Assembly: GCA_934378145.1 (NCBI GenBank)
Contig: CAKXXW010000021.1
Location: 1-32,489, forward strand
Direction: 5' to 3'
Source: an uncultured Eubacteriales bacterium
GTDB taxonomy: Bacteria; Bacillota; Clostridia; Oscillospirales; CAG-272
DNA length: 32,489 nt
Shown: positions 1 to 6,039 of the stretch, piece by piece
Layout: every line of letters starts with the position of its first letter
Position numbering within the stretch: the stretch's first letter is position 1
The notes under the pieces: generated by a model
Told to the model about the DNA's origin: nothing
What the model saw: only the letters and a program-made list of their open reading frames with translations
Database searches by the model: none
Made by a program: the position numbers and the translations under genes

Positions 1-687
1 GAAAAAAACGGATACTTTTATTCGGAAAACAATTGCATACTTAAGAAAAAGGATCGCTCGCTTTGTATCGGCATAAAAACGAGCGTAATCCCCGATTATG
101 TGAAAGATATAAATCAAGGAGCGTTTGTCGGTATCGCAGGATTGACGGAAATAGTGCTTCCGGACAGTGTGGAGAATATCGGTGCATGTGCATTTGATCG
201 TTGCCCCGATCTTGCTTCGGTGAAGCTTAACGACGGACTCAAATCGATCGGAGTAAAAGGTGATAATGCACAGGCATTCGTTGGCAACCCGAATCTTAAG
301 AGCCTATATATTCCTGCGTCGGTCGAATTTATCGGAAACGGAATGTTTTCCAATTGCACAAACCTTACCGATATGACGATAGATCCGGCAAATAAGGTAT
401 ATAAGAGTGACGGAGGTTGCGTGGTAAGACTTGCCGACAGCGCATTGATAAGCTGCAGCGGCTCGTCGGATTATGTTCCGGCGGGGATTAAAACGATTGA
501 GTCTTTTGCATTTGCGTATCATCGATTCCGCGGTGGTAGCCTGACTCTTCCGGACGGAGTAGAGAAGATATGTTCAGGTGCCTTTAATTACAGCAACATT
601 AAAAGTATAATTATTCCCGATTCGCTCAAGGAAATACAAGCGGGAGCTTTCGATGGAAAAGTTCAGATCATTTACAGAGAAAAATAA
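1..687 (+). CDS. BspA-type leucine-rich-repeat surface protein, C-terminal part
   Basis: The reading frame is open from the left edge, so the start lies outside the window; the GTG at 100 is only an internal codon. The translation shows tandem LRR_5 (BspA/TpLRR) repeats with the signature pattern of 'IPDSVENIGACAF'-like units (IVLPDS, LYIPAS, LTLPDG, IIIPDS) about every 23 residues or after longer loops. It also has the 'Y...NCILKKDRSLCIG' element that separates repeat blocks in this family. BspA-like proteins are usually secreted or surface-attached and mediate adhesion; the signal and anchor are not visible here. The protein ends soon after its last repeat, with no LPxTG motif or other anchor. 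Base composition looks more A+T rich than the window's housekeeping genes. Function beyond the repeat class is unknown. Confidence 0.85.
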   Translation, partial: EKNGYFYSENNCILKKKDRSLCIGIKTSVIPDYVKDINQGAFVGIAGLTEIVLPDSVENIGACAFDRCPDLASVKLNDGLKSIGVKGDNAQAFVGNPNLKSLYIPASVEFIGNGMFSNCTNLTDMTIDPANKVYKSDGGCVVRLADSALISCSGSSDYVPAGIKTIESFAFAYHRFRGGSLTLPDGVEKICSGAFNYSNIKSIIIPDSLKEIQAGAFDGKVQIIYREK

Positions 688-705
688 GGCTTATTATAAT
701 AAGCC
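688..705. other. 18-bp perfect palindrome after the LRR gene
   Basis: GGCTTATTATAATAAGCC directly follows the LRR stop codon. On the plus strand it is followed by A-rich, not T-rich, sequence, so it is not a classical terminator for the LRR gene. On the minus strand it is followed by TTATTTTT and could act as a weak terminator. Its role is unclear. Confidence 0.35.
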
Positions 706-736
706 AAAAAATAAAAAACAAAAAAGGAGAAACACC

Positions 737-844
737 ATGAAAGAAAACAAGTTCAAATCAGTAACAGCGTTAGTCCTCACATTCGTTCTCATCTTCGCAG
801 TCTTTGTCCCGATCTTCTCCATTTCCGCGGCGGCACTTGTGTGA
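737..844 (+). pseudogene. Truncated secreted-protein gene: signal peptide followed by a stop
   Basis: A clear ribosome site (AAGGAG at 724-729) sits 7 bases before ATG 737. The 35-residue product has a lysine-rich start (MKENKFK), a hydrophobic core (TALVLTFVLIFAVFVPIF) and a small-residue cleavage region (SISAAA), which is a textbook Sec signal peptide. It then stops two residues later at TGA 842-844. No mature domain follows in any frame that I recognise; instead an inverted-repeat element begins about 55 bases downstream. The simplest reading is the 5' remnant of a secreted-protein gene whose body was deleted or replaced. A genuine 35-residue secreted peptide or leader is possible but less likely. 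Confidence 0.6.
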
Positions 845-898
845 ATTTAATGGTGATTCTCCTTAGTTGTATATAAAGTAGATACAAATCTTCATAAA

Positions 899-1193
899 GT
901 AGGGGCGTCCCATCGGGCGCCCGGCAGGCGGCGCCTGCACCCATTGCTCGCGGTTCATGCACTGAAGGGTGAACCCCTCACCCGAAGATTATGTTTTGCC
1001 AAAGATGTTAAGGGATAAGATTTTCCCCCCCGAAGGGCGGCGAATTTCACTTTCAATTGTAGGGGAGGATATTATCCTCCCGTTTGTTTTTATCGGTGAA
1101 GAAAATCTTCCTCTATGCAGTAAATATTATTTTTTTGGCGGTGCGGGCGCCCAATGGGACGCCCCTACAATTGAAAATGTAATTTGCCGCCTT
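899..1193. repeat. Composite inverted-repeat element between truncated gene and tRNA-Ala
   Basis: The 25-base arms at 899-923 and 1144-1168 are inverted copies with one mismatch (core AGGGGCGTCCCAT). A second, nested and overlapping pair, 1051-1065 and 1162-1176, is a perfect 15-base inverted repeat (CAATTGTAGGGG core). Imperfect pairing continues outward through the GCGGCGAATTT / AATTTGCCGC segments. Smaller palindromes lie inside: GCAGGCGGCGCCTGC (924-938), GGGTGA/TCACCC (968-984), and GGGAGGATA/TATCCTCCC (1063-1081). No convincing coding sequence is present. The element accounts for most of the 440-base gap between 845 and the tRNA terminator. It resembles the GC-rich palindromic intergenic repeats of Clostridia genomes; whether it is mobile cannot be told from one copy. 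Confidence 0.6.
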
Positions 1194-1248
1194 CGGTCTG
1201 CCGCCACTCACTTTGCAACTGCCGTGGGTTCTTTCGGTACATCTCCGC

Positions 1249-1287
1249 AAAAAAAGAAGGACACGCGTTGCGTGTCCTTCTTTTTTT
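1249..1287 (-). terminator. Intrinsic terminator of tRNA-Ala (symmetric)
   Basis: A perfect 18-bp stem with a GTT loop. The inner stem GAAGGACACGC/GCGTGTCCTTC is flanked by seven A on one side and seven T on the other. It lies immediately 3' of the tRNA on the minus strand and is symmetric, so it could stop transcription from both sides. The last stem base coincides with the tRNA 3' CCA end. Confidence 0.9.
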
Positions 1288-1362
1288 GGTGGAGATGGTG
1301 GGATTCGAACCCATGACCTCTGCGTTGCGAACGCAGCGCTCTCCCAACTGAGCTACACCCCC
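1287..1362 (-). tRNA. tRNA-Ala, anticodon CGC (reads GCG)
   Basis: The minus strand folds into a full cloverleaf. The acceptor stem GGGGGTG pairs with CATCTCC and contains the G3-U70 wobble that is the main alanine identity element. The D stem is GCTC/GAGC. The anticodon stem CTGCG/CGCAG encloses loop TTCGCAA with anticodon CGC. The T loop is TTCGAAT. The discriminator is A73 and CCA is encoded. The T stem has one A-C mismatch at its base (positions 49-65). A consensus promoter lies upstream and a strong terminator directly downstream, so it is a single-gene unit. Confidence 0.95.
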
Positions 1363-1408
1363 GTATGCGGAATAAACCCCATCGGACTTTTTTCCCGCGT
1401 ACTATGCT

Positions 1409-1436
1409 ATTATATCACAAACTTTTAGTTTGTCAA
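1409..1436 (-). promoter_or_regulatory. Sigma-A promoter of tRNA-Ala
   Basis: On the minus strand TTGACA (1436-1431) and TATAAT (1414-1409) are separated by 16 bases, about 45 bases before the tRNA. The -35 box overlaps the TGA stop codon (1435-1433) of the acetyltransferase gene, so the promoter is embedded in that gene's end. Confidence 0.85.
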
Positions 1437-2044
1437 GACTTTTTTTCGCAAAACTGAATGTTTTTGTCGCAAAGCTCCCGATATTCCGTATCGAGTATCG
1501 AGCATATCGTCACCGTCCGGTATTTCCCGTTTACAAGGTAGGATTCCCTGAATGTCCCCTCCTCGGTCATCCCGAGCTTCTCCATCACCCGATGCGACGC
1601 TCCGTTGCCCGCCATATGCCTTGCCTCGATCCGGTGAAGGGAAAGCTCCCGGAATCCGAAATCAAGGACTATTGCCGCCGCCTCGGTGGCGATGCCCATA
1701 CCGCTGTAATCGGGGTTTATGACATAGCCTATCTCGCCCGAATTGTTGGAGAGGTCTATCCTCGTGAAGCCGCAGGTACCTATCATCCGGTTCTCCGAGC
1801 GGAGGACGACCGCCCAATCGTAAAAGTCCCCGGCGGCGTAGCGTGTGCCGAGGTATTCAAGGTACTGCTTTGTATAGCTTCTGTCGCGGTGAGGTCTCCA
1901 TGTGAGGAACCTCGTCACATCCGCACGGCGGGCGTAATCGAACATATCGTCGGTGTCGCTGACCTTCATTCCGCGAAGAATTATTCTATCTGTCTCAAGT
2001 GTCGGGATCCTTGAAAATATCCCGAACAGCCTTTCCTTCCTCAT
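1433..2044 (-). CDS. GNAT acetyltransferase, RimJ/RimL-like
   Basis: This 203-residue protein has the usual length and layout of the Acetyltransf_3 (RimJ/RimL) branch of the GNAT superfamily. The N-terminal 'LETDRIILR' strand appears at residues 16-24. The acetyl-CoA pyrophosphate-binding loop is seen as NPDYSGMGIATEA (residues 110-122), the equivalent of the RxxGxG/A motif. The C-terminal 'RVMEKLGMTEEG' segment is typical of the family. Members transfer an acetyl group from acetyl-CoA to protein N-termini, amino sugars or antibiotics; the substrate cannot be read from sequence. The ATG at 2044 is preceded by GAGGGTG with short spacing. The gene has its own promoter and stands alone between divergent genes. 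Its stop codon overlaps the -35 box of the downstream tRNA promoter, so read-through into the tRNA is also possible. Confidence 0.85.
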   Translation of the reverse strand: MRKERLFGIFSRIPTLETDRIILRGMKVSDTDDMFDYARRADVTRFLTWRPHRDRSYTKQYLEYLGTRYAAGDFYDWAVVLRSENRMIGTCGFTRIDLSNNSGEIGYVINPDYSGMGIATEAAAIVLDFGFRELSLHRIEARHMAGNGASHRVMEKLGMTEEGTFRESYLVNGKYRTVTICSILDTEYRELCDKNIQFCEKKS

Positions 2045-2073
2045 ATCACCCTCGCAATTTCCGATCTGAGCTA

Positions 2074-2102
2074 ATTATATAATATCTTTCTTTCTTTTGC
2101 AA
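2074..2102 (-). promoter_or_regulatory. Promoter of the GNAT gene
   Basis: On the minus strand TTGCAA (2102-2097), 17 bases, then TATAAT (2079-2074), about 30 bases before the start codon. Confidence 0.7.
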
Positions 2103-2121
2103 TATAACTTCCCGAAAATGA

Positions 2122-2150
2122 TTTATTTTTTCTCTTTTGTATGATATAAT
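2122..2150 (+). promoter_or_regulatory. Promoter of the small gene and murE
   Basis: TATAAT at 2145-2150 is preceded by TGA, giving an extended -10 (TGnTATAAT). The -35 position (TTTATT, 2122-2127) is weak. This promoter is divergent to the GNAT promoter. Because it lies inside a longer possible reading frame starting at 2137, it argues for the downstream GTG 2188 start. Confidence 0.65.
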
Positions 2151-2187
2151 AAACGGGTACGAAAATAAAAAGGGGGAGGTGCGCGCA

Positions 2188-2529
2188 GTGTTGCCCGACA
2201 GCGAATATATAATTCCGGTGATGATCGGATACGACCGTCCCTGCGCGGCAGGGCTTCGGCAAAGGTTTGGAAGGCTCCATATATTCTCTGCGTCAAGGAA
2301 TCCCTTCCTGCGCCTGAATCCTTTCGCCCGTTTTCACAGGGTACCCCCGTGCGAGCCTCCGATACTTGCGCTCTATCTGCGGGATTTCGCCGCGAAGAAC
2401 GACGGATGCACGCCGCTCGTAACAGCGTCAGCCGATAATGCGGCTCTGCTGTCCTCGCTCGCGCCTTTTATCGAGGATTTCTGCTTTGTGGCACCTATCG
2501 AAGAGCTTCTGCCTTCGGGAAAGGAATAA
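2188..2529 (+). CDS. Small unknown protein upstream of murE (pre-ATP-grasp-like?)
   Basis: The start is set at GTG 2188, 8 bases after an AGGGGGAGG ribosome site; an earlier in-frame start at 2137 would overlap the promoter. The 113-residue product is soluble, with no signal or membrane segment. It begins with a hydrophobic strand (YIIPVMIGYD), followed by a helix, a 'NPFARFHRVPPCEP' segment and the 'PLVTASADNAALLS' segment. This order loosely resembles the N-terminal domain that precedes ATP-grasp folds in carboxylate-amine ligases, but the catalytic domain is absent, so either it is a stand-alone domain or the likeness is misleading. It ends one base before the murE ATG and shares its promoter, so it is expected to be co-translated with the ligase. 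Function unknown. Confidence 0.65.
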   Translation: MLPDSEYIIPVMIGYDRPCAAGLRQRFGRLHIFSASRNPFLRLNPFARFHRVPPCEPPILALYLRDFAAKNDGCTPLVTASADNAALLSSLAPFIEDFCFVAPIEELLPSGKE

Positions 2530-2530
2530 T

Positions 2531-4030
2531 ATGGAACATTCAATAGGATATACCGACCTTGCGCGCCTTGTGGGGAAGCGCTACGACCTTCCGGCGGCGG
2601 AGGAGCTTTCGGTAAGCCACCTCTGCTGGGATTCGAGGAAGGCAACACCGGAGTCGGTGTTTTTCTGCATCGTCGGCGCCCTTGCCGACGGGCATGATTA
2701 TGCTCTTGCGGCATATATGAACGGATGTCGGGTCTTTGTCTGCGAGAGAAGGCCCGCGGGGCTTCCGTCCGATGCCCTCGTGATAATAGCGAAAAACGGC
2801 ACCCGTGCGGCGCTTGCCGAGACGGCGGCGGAGTTTTACGGTCATCCCGAGCGCGGGATGACGCTTATCGGTATTACGGGGACGAAGGGAAAGACGACGA
2901 CCGCCTGCCTTGTACGATACCTGCTCGGGAAATGCGGCAGGGAAGCGGGATACATCGGCACGAACGGCGTCGAATTCCTCACCTATCACTACGACACGGT
3001 AAATACTACACCGGAAAGCTGCGAGATATTCTTCTATCTTTCGCTGATGAGGGATTGCGGAGTCGATACCGCGGTGATCGAGGCATCGTCGCAGGCACTC
3101 CTTCTCGACCGTCTGCACGGGATAACTTTCGATACCTGTGTATTCACGAACCTCTCGCCCGACCATATCGGCACACACGAGCATCCGGACTACGAAAACT
3201 ACCGTGAGTGCAAGCTGAAGCTCTTCTCCGAGCATTGCTCGGGGACCGCAGTGATCAACATCGACTCGGGTGAAGCACCGGTCTTTATCGCCGCCTCGAA
3301 CGGAAAAAGAGTCCTGACCTGCTCCTCGGAGGGAAAGCGAGCCGATTTCCGCGCCGGAGATATAAGGAAAGAGAAGGTCGACGGCGCTCCCCTGACGGTC
3401 TTCACCTGCACCGACAGGGAAGGCAGCATTGATATGACCCTGCCGCTTCCCGGCGATTACAATGTCTCGAACGCGCTGCTCGCCTATGCCGTGTGCCGTC
3501 TTTACACCGACGAGCGGGAGGTCCTTGCCGACTCGCTCGCGGGGGCGAGCGTCAGGGGAAGGTTCGAGTCCTTCGTCTGCGAAGGTGTTGACTACATTAT
3601 AGATTATGCGCACAACGGTGCGAGCCTGCACGCGGTCCTCAGCGCTCTGCGCGAATGTAACCCGAGGCGCCTTGTCTGCCTGTTCGGATCGGTCGGGGGG
3701 CGGACCTTTTCGCGCCGCGAGCAGCTCGGAAGAGTAGCCGCCGAGCTTGCCGATACCGTGATAGTTACCTCGGACAACCCCGATTCGGAGGACCCCGAGA
3801 AGATAATCGACGATATATGCGCCGCTTTCCCGGCGGGGACGAATTATTTCCGCATTGCCGACCGCGGCGAGGCTATACGCTTTGCCGTCAGGAATGCCTG
3901 CCCGGGCGACATCGTCCTGCTCGCGGGAAAGGGCCACGAGAACTACCAGCTCATAAACGGAGTGAAGATACCTTTCTGTGAGAGGGAGATCGTTGAGGAG
4001 ACCTGCCGCGAAATGGCGGCAAAGGTCTGA
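2531..4030 (+). CDS. murE: MurE-family UDP-MurNAc-dipeptide:amino-acid ligase, atypical subgroup
   Basis: This is a 499-residue cytoplasmic Mur ligase, which adds the third residue of the peptidoglycan stem peptide at the cost of ATP. The N-terminal UDP-binding domain includes 'WDSRKATP' (residues 33-40). The central ATPase has the P-loop ITGTKGKTTT (115-124). The substrate region has EASSQAL and SPDHIGTHEHPDYENYRECK, the latter containing the lysine that is carbamylated in Mur ligases. The C-terminal domain has LAGKGHENYQ. Two features differ from textbook meso-DAP ligases: GTKGKT replaces GTNGKT, and the amino-acid-specificity motif reads DNPD (415-418) instead of DNPR. The SPDHIG...EHP pattern resembles the lysine-type MurE group as I remember it. 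The chosen ATG follows GGAAAGGA by 5-6 bases; longer frames start inside the upstream gene. The amino acid added is uncertain. Confidence 0.9.
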   Translation: MEHSIGYTDLARLVGKRYDLPAAEELSVSHLCWDSRKATPESVFFCIVGALADGHDYALAAYMNGCRVFVCERRPAGLPSDALVIIAKNGTRAALAETAAEFYGHPERGMTLIGITGTKGKTTTACLVRYLLGKCGREAGYIGTNGVEFLTYHYDTVNTTPESCEIFFYLSLMRDCGVDTAVIEASSQALLLDRLHGITFDTCVFTNLSPDHIGTHEHPDYENYRECKLKLFSEHCSGTAVINIDSGEAPVFIAASNGKRVLTCSSEGKRADFRAGDIRKEKVDGAPLTVFTCTDREGSIDMTLPLPGDYNVSNALLAYAVCRLYTDEREVLADSLAGASVRGRFESFVCEGVDYIIDYAHNGASLHAVLSALRECNPRRLVCLFGSVGGRTFSRREQLGRVAAELADTVIVTSDNPDSEDPEKIIDDICAAFPAGTNYFRIADRGEAIRFAVRNACPGDIVLLAGKGHENYQLINGVKIPFCEREIVEETCREMAAKV

Positions 4031-4048
4031 AAAAATCGCCCTTCCCAC

Positions 4049-4077
4049 TTGACAAACGGGAGGCAGAGGAGTATAAT
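4049..4077 (+). promoter_or_regulatory. Sigma-A promoter of cysK
   Basis: TTGACA (4049-4054), 17 bases, TATAAT (4072-4077): a full-consensus promoter placing the transcript start near 4084. Confidence 0.9.
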
Positions 4078-4085
4078 AGCATCAA

Positions 4086-4102
4086 CCTACCAAACAGGTA
4101 GG
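4086..4102 (+). promoter_or_regulatory. Candidate operator over the cysK transcription start
   Basis: CCTACC and GGTAGG form a perfect inverted repeat separated by AAACA. It lies just after the -10 box, where a bound repressor would block initiation. The CCTAC/GTAGG half-sites and placement are reminiscent of Rrf2-family (CymR/IscR-like) sites that control cysteine and Fe-S genes; this regulator assignment is an inference. Confidence 0.5.
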
Positions 4103-4127
4103 AATATACTTCGGAGGTCTTCCGCAA

Positions 4128-5057
4128 ATGAAAATATACACCTCAGCCGATCAGCTCATAGGCAGGACGCCCCTGCTCGAGCTTTCGGGGATAGAAAAGC
4201 GCCTCGGACTTGAGGCAAGGATAATCGCGAAGCTCGAATATTTCAATCCCGCCGGCTCGGTCAAGGACAGAGTCGCAAAGGCTATGATAGACGGCGCCGA
4301 GAAGTCGGGACTTCTCAAAAAAGGTTCTGTGATAATCGAGCCGACCTCGGGCAACACGGGGATAGGGCTTGCCTCTGTCGCCGCGGCGCGGGGATACAGG
4401 ATAATCATAGTAATGCCCGACACCATGTCCGCCGAGAGAAGGCAGATAATGAAGGCATACGGCGCCGAGCTTGTCCTCACCGACGGCAAAAAGGGCATGA
4501 AGGGCGCGATAGAGAAGGCAGCCGAGCTTGCCGCTTCTATCCCCGACAGCTTCATCCCGGGGCAGTTCGTGAACCCCGCAAATCCGCAGGCGCACTTTGA
4601 GACGACAGGCCCCGAGATATTTGAGGATACCGACGGCAAGGTCGATTTCTTCGTCGCCGGAGTGGGTACGGGAGGCACCGTCACGGGCGTCGGAAAGTAC
4701 CTTAAATCAAAGCTCCCGGATGTGAAGATCGTCGCGGTGGAGCCCGAGGGCTCGCCGGTGCTCTCGACCGGAAAGGCTGGCGCGCATAAGATACAGGGCA
4801 TCGGTGCGGGCTTTGTCCCCGATGTGCTTGATACCTCGGTGTATGACGAGGTGATCACGGTCTCGGACAGCGACGCTTTCTCGACCGGAAAGCTGATCGG
4901 AAGGAGCGAGGGCGTCCTTGTCGGGATCTCTTCGGGTGCCGCGGTATATGCCGCAGTGACCCTTGCCCGTCGCCCCGAAAACAAGGGTAAGAATATAGTC
5001 GCGCTTCTCCCCGATACGGGAGACAGGTACCTCTCGACCGCGCTTTTTGCCGACTGA
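4128..5057 (+). CDS. cysK: Cysteine synthase (O-acetylserine sulfhydrylase)
   Basis: This 309-residue fold-type II PLP enzyme has the usual CysK length. It replaces the acetyl group of O-acetyl-L-serine with sulfide to give L-cysteine. The PLP lysine is K46 in NPAGSVKDR. The asparagine loop that holds substrate is TSGNTG (73-78). The phosphate-binding loop is GVGTGGT (178-184), and the SSG stretch near the C-terminus contacts the PLP pyridine nitrogen. There is no extra regulatory domain, so it is not a cystathionine beta-synthase fusion. The ATG follows GGAGG (4113-4117) by 10 bases. It is a single-gene unit with its own consensus promoter, a palindromic operator candidate and a strong terminator, consistent with control by cysteine or sulfur supply. 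CysM is the main alternative name. Confidence 0.93.
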   Translation: MKIYTSADQLIGRTPLLELSGIEKRLGLEARIIAKLEYFNPAGSVKDRVAKAMIDGAEKSGLLKKGSVIIEPTSGNTGIGLASVAAARGYRIIIVMPDTMSAERRQIMKAYGAELVLTDGKKGMKGAIEKAAELAASIPDSFIPGQFVNPANPQAHFETTGPEIFEDTDGKVDFFVAGVGTGGTVTGVGKYLKSKLPDVKIVAVEPEGSPVLSTGKAGAHKIQGIGAGFVPDVLDTSVYDEVITVSDSDAFSTGKLIGRSEGVLVGISSGAAVYAAVTLARRPENKGKNIVALLPDTGDRYLSTALFAD

Positions 5058-5073
5058 GACCGAAAATAAATGT

Positions 5074-5126
5074 AAAAAATACGGTGTTAAACAACTCGAA
5101 GCGAGCTGTCTGACACCGTATTTTTT
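5074..5126. terminator. Bidirectional terminator between cysK and abrB
   Basis: The 14-base arms AAAAAATACGGTGT (5074-5087) and ACACCGTATTTTTT (5113-5126) are perfectly complementary, with an inner CTCG-AAG-CGAG hairpin. It serves the two convergent genes. Confidence 0.92.
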
Positions 5127-5145
5127 ATGTACTTGTTTTTTTCTG

Positions 5146-5391
5146 TCAGAATTCTTCCTTGATCTTCTTTAAGCAGTCGGCGCAGATGCGCTTGCCGTTG
5201 AAATAAACTATGTTGTCCGCGTTGTTGCAGAAGATGCAGGCGGGATGATATTTTGTGAGGATTATTCTGTCGTCATCGGTGAAGATCTCAAGCGGGTCTT
5301 TTTCCTTGATATCCATCGCCTTGCGAAGCTCGATCGGAAGAACTATGCGTCCGAGCTGATCGACCATTCTTACAATTCCTGTTGATCTCAT
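5146..5391 (-). CDS. abrB: AbrB-type transition-state regulator with zinc-ribbon tail
   Basis: This is an 81-residue DNA-binding protein. Residues 1-48 are the AbrB/SpoVT swapped-hairpin domain, very close to Bacillus AbrB (STGIVRMVDQLGRIVLPIEL, then KDPLEIF and DRIILTKY). The C-terminal half carries CIFC (52-55) and CADC (70-73), a probable zinc ribbon; Bacillus AbrB lacks it, but it is frequent in clostridial homologues. AbrB proteins bind A+T-rich promoter DNA as tetramers and repress post-exponential genes. The start follows AAAGGAG by 8 bases. The promoter is full consensus, and the start region contains the palindrome ATTTGTCAAAT, which could allow autoregulation, as known for AbrB. Targets cannot be inferred. 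Confidence 0.92.
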   Translation of the reverse strand: MRSTGIVRMVDQLGRIVLPIELRKAMDIKEKDPLEIFTDDDRIILTKYHPACIFCNNADNIVYFNGKRICADCLKKIKEEF

Positions 5392-5426
5392 TTTTTGTAA
5401 TCTCCTTTGCTTTATTTGACAAATAC

Positions 5427-5455
5427 ATTATATGCTGTAAAATTATGTCTGTCAA
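5427..5455 (-). promoter_or_regulatory. Sigma-A promoter of abrB
   Basis: On the minus strand TTGACA (5455-5450), 17 bases, TATAAT (5432-5427). The palindromic ATTTGTCAAAT follows around the transcript start. Confidence 0.9.
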
Positions 5456-5571
5456 TGGGGAAGAATCAATGTTTAATTTTTGTTTACAATCTCAGATTTT
5501 TACAGAAAAAGCGGTTATTGCATAGAAACACGGGCAATAATAGAGGCAAAGAAACGAGAGAGGTGCGCACT

Positions 5572-5853
5572 TTGATAAGGGGATGCAAAAAAAGAATGAT
5601 ATTCGTGCCGGGGAACGAGAACAGCGACTTTGAGGCGGCATATTTCATACTCCGCCGCGACGCCCCGGAGACCTCGGGCGACGACGATATAATAAAGGAA
5701 GCGAACCTCATCATCGAGCGGACGCTCCCCGCCTCGCGCAGAAGGGAGAGAAGGAAGGAAAAGATCAGGCGGATCCTTCTGTCGCTCGCGCTTTTTGCCT
5801 CGGGAGCCGCCGCGGGAGCGCTGCCGCTGCTCCTGATCCTCTTTGCAAGGTGA
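5572..5853 (+). CDS. Small tail-anchored membrane protein, unknown
   Basis: The start is set at TTG 5572, 8 bases after a GAGAGAGG ribosome site; an ATG at 5596 lacks a well-spaced site. The 93-residue product has a soluble N-terminal part (RMIFVPGNENSDFEAAYFIL), then a very basic stretch (SRRRERRKEKIRR), and ends in one hydrophobic helix of about 22 residues reaching the C-terminus (ILLSLALFASGAAAGALPLL). By the positive-inside rule the N-terminal part would face the cytoplasm. It lies directly before the RNase J promoter and ends 8 bases before that -35 box. I do not recognise a family. No good promoter of its own was found. Confidence 0.6.
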   Translation: MIRGCKKRMIFVPGNENSDFEAAYFILRRDAPETSGDDDIIKEANLIIERTLPASRRRERRKEKIRRILLSLALFASGAAAGALPLLLILFAR

Positions 5854-5861
5854 AGCCGCAC

Positions 5862-5890
5862 TTGACAAAAGCCCCGATATGGGGTATAAT
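5862..5890 (+). promoter_or_regulatory. Sigma-A promoter of RNase J gene
   Basis: TTGACA (5862-5867), 17 bases, TATAAT (5885-5890), a full-consensus promoter. Confidence 0.9.
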
Positions 5891-5896
5891 ACATAG

Positions 5897-6039
5897 GATT
5901 TGCAGCGTGTGAGATGTTTTTGCGCAAACGCTCCGCCGCTTTGACCGCCCGAAGGGACGCGAGTCGGGTCGGCAACGGACGGGACGGTTGCGTATGTTTT
6001 GCATACTTTATTACATTATAAATATAGAAAGGAGATCAA
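5897..6039 (+). promoter_or_regulatory. Long structured 5' leader of the RNase J mRNA
   Basis: About 143 bases separate the predicted start from the ATG. The leader contains GTTTTTGCGCAAAC, a possible CCGCCCG/CGGGTCGG stem (around 5946-5972), and GTATG-TTTTG-CATAC (5992-6006) followed by a T-rich run. It matches no riboswitch class I know. Autoregulation of the nuclease through its own leader is conceivable. Confidence 0.4.

Noticed and set aside
969..1316. 115-codon plus-strand frame through the inverted repeat into the tRNA
   Set aside because: It spans a palindromic repeat, a terminator and a tRNA and has no ribosome site.
2137..2187. Upstream start at 2137 for the small gene before murE
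   Set aside because: The extended -10 promoter (2142-2150) lies inside this stretch, and a strong ribosome site points to GTG 2188.
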